From contig JALDNG010000079.1 of NCBI GenBank assembly GCA_024349245.1, forward strand, positions 434,001 to 498,000: a stretch of DNA of 64,000 bases. The letters are read 5' to 3'. Below the pieces are notes generated by a model that had not been told where the DNA came from, made no database searches, and was given only the letters and a program-made list of their open reading frames with translations. This document shows positions 11,518 through 21,000 of the stretch, in pieces; the first letter of the stretch is position 1, and each line of letters begins with the position of its first letter. The stretch comes from Neodontobutis hainanensis. Lineage: Eukaryota; Chordata; Actinopteri; Gobiiformes; Odontobutidae. The translations under genes were made by a program, and so were the position numbers.

Positions 11518-13415
11518 TTAGGCAGACAGGTTGTTGGCTAGCTCAATGAGTGCCAGAGCCCCATGAAGGCGCTCCCTCTGCTCTTGAAGGCGACGCTTGG
11601 CTGCTCCACCCTGAGTGCCCTTCTCTTTCTCTTCCTCTGCCATCTCCTCGTCTTCGTCGTTTTCTTCGTCAGACTGGAGAAACTCCATGGGATCTTGCTG
11701 CTCCTGGTCCTCACCTCTCGCCTTGCCCTGCTGTTTCATTTTGGTGGTTGTGGGAGCACGCTGTTCTCGAGTTTTCCAATACCTGCACAAGTAAAAAAGG
11801 AGACTGAGGTAATCACAGTTAACTTGTTTTGGACACTTGTATTTCCAAACACCTGTGCCTCCTTACTTTGCCAACCACTCTGCCACAGCCTTGTTATCAA
11901 CCAACTGGGCCTTTTCCAGCCCATCCTTTGGTTCCTCCCTCTTCAGCCGGGAGAAAGGGTGCTTAGGGCAATGACGATTGGCATGTGTGAACCGATTCCC
12001 ACACCCTGCAGGAAAAGATGAAGTGTTAGTGTAATGTTTTTAAACACAAACCTAGATATTGAAACACCTCCATATCAAACTAAACTTACCCTTCTCTGAG
12101 CAGACAAATGGTTTTTCTCCAGTGTGCAGCCGCTGGTGTGTCTTTAGCTGACCACTCTGGACAAAGGCTTTGCCACAATTTGGATAATCACACATATAGG
12201 GCCTCTCTCCTGGAAACAAAAAAACAATAATTATGATCGTATATACAATTGCAGACAAAAGGCTTAATTACTGACTTCTTAATGACTCTATACATAAGTA
12301 AAACAGCCTCCTGAGTTATCGCTCTCACCTGTATGTGTTCTCTTGTGAGCCTGCAGAGACTTCTCCCGGGGAAAGACTCGGTTACAAATGTTGCAGCGGA
12401 TGTGGCTTGATGAAGTCTCACCCTCGGTTATCAGCTCCCGAACAGTGTCTGCTCGAGGACGGCCTCTTCTGATGCCATCCTGATTGTAATAGTTACAATA
12501 TTAGAAATTGCTTACACCAAACAAACAAAAACCCAACACATTTTAACAACGTAATATACTTAGAACATAAGACTCTAAAAAAGACATATAGCATCTTACT
12601 TGTAAATTATAAATAATGTATAAAAGACTGATCGGCCATTACAAAAAGCCAAATCAGTGTAGTTTCTTTATTCCTGAAATCTCGTGAGATTGGCCTACAG
12701 TCTAGCACGTTCTTTCATTATAATTCCATCCGGTTACATTTTGGCGCGCGAAGAAACGTCATTGCTGAGCAGCTGCTGCAGAACCCGGAAGTGGTTGGGG
12801 TTTAAAATCCATCATGTTACACCCATATGCGCGGGCGTTTTTTTTTAAAGGACTCTTTAGTATTCACCTATGTTCTAGTTTATACTCAACAAGTTGCACA
12901 AACGCTTTTATCCGGTCTATATTTTATCATTAAAACTCGTAAAGTTTGTAACTCAAACAATGTAGCAATTATTCTTAGTTTAACCCAGCCTTTGGTTATT
13001 TTCATTGACACATTTTATTGCCGTAAGAGCTACGTTTTAAAATATTTTATGACTTTAATAAAGGCAAAACTGAAACAGTTTTTAACTGTGGAGAACTGCA
13101 GTGGGGACTATTGTTGCAGAGAATAAACATGAGTACCTTCATCTGGTCCGGGGAGGAAGCAGCGTCCACTTCTCCGGCCGTCTGGGTCCCAGTAGGGGAC
13201 GAAGCCCCGCTCAGGGAGCCCGGACTAAGAGTCACATTGTGGGCGTTCTCCCCCCACTTCCACGGGTAGACCATAAAGTCACTGAATCCAGGGCTGGTCG
13301 GGGTCATCACCTGCTCCTTCCTTGGTTTGATAGGAGTGGTCTTGATAACAGACACTAAAACCCTTTTGGGTGAGTCGTTGCAGAAGATAACGCGAGGATG
13401 CTTGTTCTCCGCCAT
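11518..13415 (-). CDS. znf367: Zinc finger protein 367
   Basis: Five exons on the minus strand, in transcript order: 13137-13415, 12329-12479, 12090-12209, 11867-12005, 11518-11782. They give 317 residues (human about 350). ZNF367 is a nuclear C2H2 factor linked to the cell cycle. The N-terminus keeps VIFCNDSPKRVLVSVIKTTP and the block PTSPGFSDFMVYPWKWGENA. After the GIRRGRPRADTVREL linker come two classical fingers, CNICNRVFPREKSLQAHKRTH and the CDYPNCGKAF...HQRLH finger, joined by TGERPY. A third, atypical Cys/His segment follows (CSEKGCGNRFTHANRHCPKH). The acidic C-terminus with RRLQEQRERLHGALALIELA is a strong family signature. The chosen ATG is the first one in frame and precedes the conserved N-terminal block. 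Confidence 0.95.
12730..12800. promoter_or_regulatory. E2F/ETS cluster in znf367 intron 1
   Basis: TTTTGGCGCGCG (about 12739-12750) matches an E2F consensus and CCGGAAGTGG (12785-12794) an ETS consensus. A CRE-like TGACGTTTC (minus strand) lies between them. This is typical CpG promoter content, but it lies inside the first intron of znf367. It may be a second promoter or an enhancer. Motif reading only. Confidence 0.4.
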
Positions 13416-14075
13416 GGTGCAGATGGTAAAGATGTCTAAATGACGTAAAAGAACGCGCAAAGGTCTAGACTTCTGTTCACCTAAAAGTTAAGTTGATGTA
13501 ATAAATAGGCCTATTTATTTAGTCTGGAGTGAATACGTCCTTCATTTCCAAAGAAAACTAATTTTAAAAGTATCCGTAAACGAAACAGGCAAACAGAAGG
13601 ATAAATTTCCTTCTTCTCGCTGTAAGTCCTTTGCACTGATCAGTGGGCACCCACTGGAGTCTCGTCCCGCGTTGCAAAATCGCGCCTGAGCAGCTCACAG
13701 ACCTATCGACTGCGCGCTTATTGTCCCACGTGTCAAAACGGACCAATGATGACAGCCATAGAGTTATCCAACCAGCGTGGCATCAAATACCCAGAAGCCC
13801 GGGGCTCTTTGTTTCATTTGATTGGCTAATAATTTTGACCAATGAAATTGAAACCCCCGGCGCGCGCAGTCTTAAGATGGTCCTTCATTGGCTAATGTAC
13901 GAACAGAGAGCGGTACTTAAGAGGCGAGGAAACCAATAGGAGTAAAGGGCGGTTAATTTTACATTCAGACGAACAGATGTCCGTTTTCCCGCGCTGAGTA
14001 GTCTGTTTATGTTATTACGTTATTGGTAAATTTAAAGGGAAAGGAAAGGGTGGCGTCGAGGCGCCAAAATTACAT
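13416..14075 (-). promoter_or_regulatory. znf367: znf367 promoter with NF-Y and E2F sites
   Basis: Five CCAAT boxes lie within 195 bases: 13743-13747, 13821-13825 (inverted), 13839-13843, 13887-13891 (inverted) and 13933-13937. E2F-type sites follow at 13984-13994 (TTTTCCCGCGC) and 14061-14069 (GCGCCAAAA). Repeated CCAAT boxes with E2F sites are the hallmark of S/G2-phase promoters, which fits a cell-cycle gene. The distance from the densest part to the ATG leaves room for a 5' UTR of 250-300 bases. Confidence 0.6.
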
Positions 14076-14799
14076 AATCTCATGGGCGGATACATTAAGA
14101 ACAAAAGATATACTGTTTAAGAGAAACAAGGAAATACAAATTATAATTAGTAGCAATATAATATATGGTGTGTTTGGCAACAAATTAAATTTAAAATTAA
14201 AGATTATGTAGCATAAAGAAACAGGGTTTTTCCTTAAACATAGCCCATACCAGTCTAAAAGTCAAATATCAAACTGGCCTATTGTAAACCATTACAATTA
14301 GAAATTTATACAAACCACAGTTTATGTAGGCATATAGCTCTATATCGCCTAATGTGTGTAGGCCTAATGATTATATGTAGACTAGCTTTATGTTACCCAA
14401 GATACAATAGGCTTGTTTCCTGAAATAGGACTGAGGTATCCCTTTGATTTTTTTGAGTAAAAAGATACAAACTATATCTTTAAATTGGCATATAATTATA
14501 AACCTGGCTGGATTGCTTGATCCAATACAAACAAACAAAAAATATGTTTAGAAATGTTATAAAATTAGAAATAGCTAGTAGCTACTTTAGACAAAGGCCT
14601 ATGCTATACAGGGAATTGTCAGTTATTTATAACCCGCCTACATGGCTTACATCCTGTTTCTAAATCACAAGTCTGTTATTAAGCTCAATTAAAGCACAGT
14701 TTAAGGGGAAAATCAGAGAAAACAATAAGCTGCGGTCTAACCAAAACAGTTTACTTTCAACTTGATTTGATTTAATTGGAAAACCCCTGCTTCCGCCGG
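14076..14799. other. AT-rich spacer between znf367 and habp4
   Basis: Very AT-rich DNA between the two divergent promoters. No coding exon, RNA gene or named repeat was recognised. Confidence 0.4.
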
Positions 14800-15064
14800 T
14801 CTGTCTGTCAGGGCCATGCTGTGAGCTGATTGGTCAAGGGCCTGATGAGCGCAGAGGGCCGTGCGGATTTTGGGCACACACCTGCGAGCACTTTAAGTGT
14901 ACCCAATGATGGCTGTCTGTAGCAAGTTCGTTGAAAACGCGAACTAGTCTCGATGTGCGCTACTTTTCTGTCAGCTAATTCGTTTTTTCTTGCGTTTGTT
15001 ATTTAGTGAGCCTTTATTAAAACAGTAGGGGAAGTAGGCCTTCATTAGGCTACAACAGGCTAAA
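14800..15064 (+). promoter_or_regulatory. habp4: habp4 promoter and 5' UTR
   Basis: The region upstream of the habp4 ATG is more GC-rich than the spacer to its left. It has an inverted CCAAT at 14829-14833 and a direct CCAAT at 14903-14907. No TATA box is clear. The exact start of transcription is unknown. Confidence 0.45.
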
Positions 15065-15935
15065 ATGCTCCCGGACGAGTATGGGTGCGTTGTGGCTAAC
15101 AGGTTTGGGAATCTTTTGGATGATGAAGCTGACCCGTTTGACCTCTTGAACGAGGTTGGACCAGGAAAGGAGAAAAATAAGAAGAAAAAGAAGCACGAGG
15201 AGGATAAGAAAAACAGACAGAAGCCTGGTCAGAAGGAATCACAGAAGGACAGGCGCGTCCCCGTCGGCTTGGATGCACCAGACACGGTTCAAGGTAGATA
15301 ACTACGGTTTGTAGCAATTTGTTTTCCCACCTGCTTTGCCCATTGAATCAGTGACTGTAATCAGCTGCTAGTCGAGTTGGCTTAGCCTTTTTGTTGTCAG
15401 TTCTCACAGCAGCCAATGTGGGGCCAGTCCGAAATGAGTTGCATCAAAACCAGAACCAACTTGTTTTGGTGGGTATCCCAATGAATAGCCTTGTTAAATA
15501 TCATTACGTCTCTATTCAGCCCGAAAGGTGCTGGGCTGGGCTGGGCCTGTGACTGAGAGGGCTGAGAGAAAGGAAGGCTCGAGGGGCATGAAGAGGGCTG
15601 CTTATGAGGAAAGAAGGGCCAACTCAGAGGAACACCCAAAAGAGTTTTCTGCCCCCAAGTATGTCACTGCTTTGAGCATTGGTGTTACTTAAAACAGCAG
15701 TGCTCAAATCAGCTCATTCAAGATATCTCTATTGTATTTCCCTTGTACAGTCAATGTCAGAACCAATGTTGATTTTTCTCTCTTGAGGTCATCCTATGAA
15801 GATTCTGATGTCAGAGGCAGAAGAGGAGGAAGAGGTGGCGGTGGCTCCATGAGAAATGCAGACAACTTCAACCTGAGGGGAAAGAGAGAATACGATCGAC
15901 ACAATGGAACGTAAGCCTGTAGTTGATTTAACAGA

Positions 15936-16024
<89 letters not shown>

Positions 16025-17131
16025 AGATCTTTTTTGGCATATGGACACTGTTCTTTGCAGCGGTATCTCTCCCGATGAAAAGAGAGGAGGCAGGGGGCCG
16101 TGGAACTGGGGTTCTGTTGAAGAAGCTACGAGGTTAGTAAAATGTAATTTAAAAACTTTTTTTTTTTTTTTAATGATTTGATAATGGTACCTCTCTTTAT
16201 GTCACAAAGTGAGTTGATGGAAGTGACAGAAGATACTCAATTGAAATCTGAAGAACCCCAAACATCTGTTGATGAGGACAACCAGTATGTGATGTATTAG
16301 ACGTTTACATTTTATTTGTTCATTTGATGACTGATTCAATTAAATATTGTTGAATAAATCCAAAGTGCCACCTTATTTATTTTTTTTTATTACAACAGGG
16401 CACTGCACGAGGGAGAAGGTGAGATGGTTGTCCATGTTGCCATGGAGATGTCTCTGGACGAATGGAAAGCCCTGCAGGAGGTGAATCGTCCAAAATTGGA
16501 GTTGAACATCCGCAAAGCGGAGAATAAAATTCCCTCAAAAGCCAAAGTTATCCACGAGTCAAAACATCTAGAGGTGGGATCCTGTATCTAATTTTACTTT
16601 GCTCTGGTTTTGTGGAAATTCATTTTACCAGTTTGAATGCATTTTTATTTCTGTAAAGCACTTTGAATGACCCAGTGTATGAATTGTGCTATATGAATAA
16701 AATTTGCCTGTAAATGTAATAAATTGGCACTCATTAAGAACCTGCAGAAGGATCTGGAGGACATGGAGGATGAAAGCACCTTTCTCCGGCGGTCTGTCAA
16801 TGACATCACTTCACTCCTGGATATTAATTTCGGGAGTCTTGGACGGCCAAGTCGCCGAGGCAGAGGAGGACGAGAAGGTTCAACTAATCGCCCAGAAAGG
16901 ATGAAACCCGTACCAGAAGTGGTAAGAGGAAATTTTTTTTTTTTTTTTTTTTTTTTAAGCTAAAGGAGAAACCTTTCTACTTCAACTAGTGACACATGGT
17001 TCATGACGAGTATATTGTATGATTCTGCTTAGTCCTTAACATCTGACGCTGTTTATTTTTGCCAGGGAGACCACTTGGCACCCAACCCCTATGACCCAGA
17101 AGACTTCCCGGCCCTATCAGCAGGACAATAA
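15065..17131 (+). CDS. habp4: Hyaluronan/mRNA-binding protein 4 (SERBP1 family)
   Basis: Eight exons (15065-15293, 15520-15658, 15788-15910, 16061-16132, 16210-16284, 16399-16573, 16739-16921, 17066-17131) encode 353 residues; human HABP4 has 413. Family members bind RNA and ribosomes and shuttle between nucleus and cytoplasm. The N-terminus YGCVVANRFGNLLDDEADPF is the conserved SERBP1/HABP4 start. A Lys-rich segment follows, then an RGRRGGRGGGG box in exon 3 and GKREYDRHNG. Exon 4 keeps the GPWNWGS motif. Exon 6 holds MSLDEWKALQEVNRPK and NIRKAENKIPSKAKVIHESK; exon 7 holds SVNDITSLLDINFGSLGRPS and an RGRGGR box. The protein ends in APNP-DPEDFPALSAGQ. Position beside znf367 and cdc14b supports habp4 over serbp1. 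Intron 3 is more than half TG repeat. Confidence 0.95.
15941..16022 (+). repeat. (TG)41 microsatellite in habp4 intron 3
   Basis: A perfect TG dinucleotide run of 82 bases inside a 150-base intron (15911-16060). It creates the spurious Cys/Val and His/Thr open frames on both strands. Confidence 0.98.
16630..16715 (+). mobile_element. LINE 3' tail remnant in habp4 intron 6
   Basis: The sequence TTCTGTAAAGCACTTTGAAT followed by TGTGCTATATGAATAAAATT (about 16650-16703) matches the 3' tail common to fish L2/Rex1-type LINEs. It ends only about 25-35 bases before the exon 7 acceptor, so the insertion supplies much of the 3' part of the intron. Confidence 0.6.
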
Positions 17132-17330
17132 CTTCACCTGGTTCTGTTCATCAAGCTCCTGCAGGGAAAATTGGTAGCACTTAAACATTTGATAAATAAC
17201 ACTGTTCCTATGTGTAGCTCTTAAGGTTTGGGGTTTTATGCCTTTTTTTTTTTTTATGTTACACTGGAAGCACTGAACATCTGACTGCTGGAGAATAAAC
17301 CTTTTGCAAGTTTATGGTGTTGCCTGGAGG
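17132..17330 (+). other. habp4: habp4 3' UTR with poly(A) signal
   Basis: A short 3' UTR with AATAAA at 17294-17299, then a GT-rich stretch (TGGTGTTGCC, GGTGTG) that fits a downstream cleavage element. Confidence 0.65.
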
Positions 17331-18040
17331 TGTGTTTTTAAACTTAGGACCAGGACTTCAAGTGACCTTTTAGGTTTTCTCATTTAAAAGTTAACAATTT
17401 AAAAATGTGACTAAAGGGAAATTTAGACATTACCCTGCCTTTTTAAATGTATAGAAATTGTCAAATGGTTTAAGACTTTCTAGTCAGCTCTAAATTATTC
17501 AAAGTGTAGTGTTACTTTCTTGACCAGTTTAGAGACACAATACATTGAGCCATAAAACATTACAATATTTTATTAAAAAGCTGTGCGTATATTGTGGATT
17601 ATGAACATGGGTCCCTTTAGGACCGATACAAGTAATAAGCACGATTCCAACATGGTACAAAATATTTACAAAGTACAAACAGTATAGAAATGTATTTTAC
17701 AATCTTAGTGTAGATATAGTAGCTAGATATTGTTTTGGAGGCAAAAACATGACGGTAATTTCTAATCGGGGCGATTCTTAATGTGCCCAGTGTTTTGGCT
17801 TTAGTAACAATTCTAATATTTACTACAGTGTTCATATTAGAAAAGTATCTGCATTTCCTCTTTCTAAAAACATTCAGATGTTGGCATCTATATTATCTGC
17901 TACTGCATGCTTAAGTACAAGCCATTAAGCACTGATAAGGCAATGTATTTCTTTCATAATACAGTGTCAAAACAAAATGTGGTCATATCACTTGGAATTC
18001 CCCCAGTTAAAGAAATATACTAAATGAATACTCCATGGGC
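17331..18040 (-). other. cdc14b: cdc14b 3' UTR and the gap to habp4
   Basis: An AATAAA on the minus strand at 17569-17574 is the likely cdc14b poly(A) signal, giving a 3' UTR of about 470 bases. The remaining 240 bases or so (17331-17568) separate it from the convergent habp4 end and hold nothing recognisable. Confidence 0.5.
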
Positions 18041-21000
18041 TCATCGAAGTAGAGGAGCTCTAGCCTTGGGTATGGAGTGACTAAAGGGATAAAACAAAGT
18101 CAGAATTAATAAAAGGACAAGGGAAATGACACCCATGGCTATTCAATAAATACAATAACTCTTTACAAATATTCTGCAGCTATTAAAAGGTATACCATGT
18201 GGGATTTATGTTAAACAGTGGATTTTCTTGGCGTACACACCGCCCTCAGCTTCTTGGTGTTACTGTTACTGTTAACTAATCACTGCTTGTAAATAGAAAT
18301 TAAAAAAAAAACCTATAGCAAATCTAAATGACATGCAGCCATAGCTTAGTAAAATGATTGTAAATTAGAATTTTGCTTTTAACTACTGGCGAGCGCTAAA
18401 TGAAACAACGGGGATGCAAATTATATTGCATAGTATGCCTTTATATATAATATGTGCACAACAATAGCCATCCCTGGTCAAATGATTATTTACCTATTTA
18501 AAATAGTGAACAGAATTGATTAATTACCAAAGCCTAGAAAATCGGACTGATTGCAAAGAACTGCAGGATTTACGTCCTTTGGAGACAGTGCGTCTACGCA
18601 TGTAAGAAAGAACAGAGAAAGATCACTGATGAGCAAAAAGAAAGCATGTTAAGAGTGGCAACAATAAAGACAGGCAGAACAGAAGATGCCGGAAGGCAAT
18701 CCAAAGAAGCTATAGCCAGTCAGTCCCTGCTTTTAAAGAGGATACCATAAGAACACTTAAGGAAGAGTAAAGAAAATGCAACAGTTCAGTGGCACTGGCA
18801 AAAACATAAAGCAATTTGGATCTTAGCACCTGCATAGAAACATCAAGAATATTTAGTTTGTGAATGAATACTTGTCTGGGTTGCACCAACATGGAATAAT
18901 TTAAACAGTGTACTGTTTGTATATTGAGGTGACTCCAAAATATTTGACAATTGGGAAACTAAGTTGGGTTGTAAAGGCTTGCATTAGATGCACAATCAAT
19001 TATTAAGCATATAACAAAAAATTGTCTAAGCATAAACAAATTTCTTTTGAAAACTTAAAATGGCAAACTGGAGCCACAATATGCTATGTATGTTCCCTGC
19101 AAAACTGAACACTAACAAAGCTTAGTGGTGCAACTCAGTCGAAGTACAAACAACCACTGTTGGCAGAATAAGTGAAGAAAAAGAGCGCAGAACCTCTGAA
19201 CATGCAGAAAGTACACAGGTATCAAGTGTTAGATGAAAATCTAAAAGCCTCATATGTGCAGTTAACCCCATCATATTCTGAGAAAGATTTGCCTAAACAC
19301 TCCACACTGTGCCTTTAACTCCACTGCTCTGCTCTAAATGATTAAATCAACAGAGACAGCGAGCGTGCGCTGAGTCTCGGTGTGTCTGAGAGAGCTTGCC
19401 TGCAGGTGGATCTGTGCCATGTTTAAGTTGATGAGAGCGCCTGCGTTGGCACTAGCTTGGCCGACACATGGCTCACAACACATAGGCTCTCTGTCTCCGG
19501 CCACTACATGCAAGTTGCCTAGGGACCTGACCAGTCGGGTGCTGCACAGGGAGCTGGTAGAAGGAAGGAAGTTGTTAATTTGGATGGACGTGAGTCGCTA
19601 TAGCTTCTTTGTTACCTTTTAATTGTTACACCAACAGGTGCACAAATCTTAAAAGCATTGATTTAATTTAACAGAATAAACAGGTCACCACTTACATGGG
19701 ACTGTGATGTGTTTGTATCTAATATTTCAGATTGTCTTGGTTTGAAGAGTTTATACAGTGAGGAGTATCAGGTGCAATGTGGTGTTTAATATCAGCCAAT
19801 CATTAATCTTGTTGGTACATATACTTTGTATTTTAGAGTAAAATGTGGTAGTGTTGCTTTAAGGACACAAAAACAAATATGGCATAAGAACATTTGTATT
19901 GAGCTCATCGTCACAGTAGCACTGACCTGCCTCCCAAGCCACTAGATGGCATCGAAGTCCTGGTCCTCTTCCTGCAGTCGGAGTGATCGGACAAAGCCAA
20001 AGGGATGGCCTTCCCGCCTCTGCAGTACATACAGATATCACATTTAGATTCTACCAAAAGTCTATGTTGTGTATGTGTGTTGATTCATTTCTACCTTGGG
20101 GAGTGGGATGAAGACCTTGTATTAATTGTATTCTCTTCTAGTCTGTGAAAAACAAACGGAACAGTACAATTGTGAGTGATCTCTGTAAGACAGGGAAAAC
20201 AGAGGGGTAGAGAAACAAGATGGATGGGAAGTTATAGCAAGGTAAGTAGCCAGGTGATATTAGTAAAGCCAAGAAAGTTTGAGAAAAAGCCTGGGCTGGT
20301 GCAATTTATGGAGGACAGAACTTCCTAACTGCTGTCATCATCCAAAGGACCAGCATAGTGTGATATTTAAGAATGAGAGGATGATGGGACTGTCTATAGT
20401 ACTAGAAAAGAAAAGATAATCTTAGTTTTATAACAGTCCACTACAATAAAAAGAAGAAAAGGAAAAAATAATTTTAAACCCATTTCTAATTTGGTGTTGG
20501 GATTAAGAAGATATACAGTTCTCACTTACAGGTTTTTTACCTAGAGCTCCAGAAGGGGGCAGGTTTTTGGGGGGGGCTGACGGGCGGCAGAACTCATAGA
20601 AATCCTAACCCGTCTATACAGAAATGCAGGATGGAAGAAGGGAAGCCATATACAATCCACCACAGGGCAAGGCTACACAGGGAGGAGAGCAGCATGGCTA
20701 CCAGCCATCTGAAAGGAGGACAAATCCAACAACAAGAGCAAACGGGAAAAAAAGGAAAATAAAGGAAAACAAGAGACCGAGCCGGACACAAAGCCTCTGA
20801 TGTTGTGCTTTTCCACTGAGACTGGATTAATTAAAATACCCTTTACAGAGCTTTGCATCCAACAACAACGTTTTTGTTCTTGACTTATTCTTAGATGCTT
20901 AGAATGATGCATTGTGTAAAATTATGTATGATAGTTAAGTGGATAGCATAGATTAAACAGCTGTAAAATAACACTATTTGGATTTCATAGTCTAGGAAGA

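Noticed and set aside
11550..12021. Long plus-strand open frames over znf367 exons
   Set aside because: They are the antisense of conserved znf367 coding sequence and resemble no protein.
15789..16181. Open frames rich in His-Thr or Cys-Val
   Set aside because: They are translations of the (TG)41 microsatellite.
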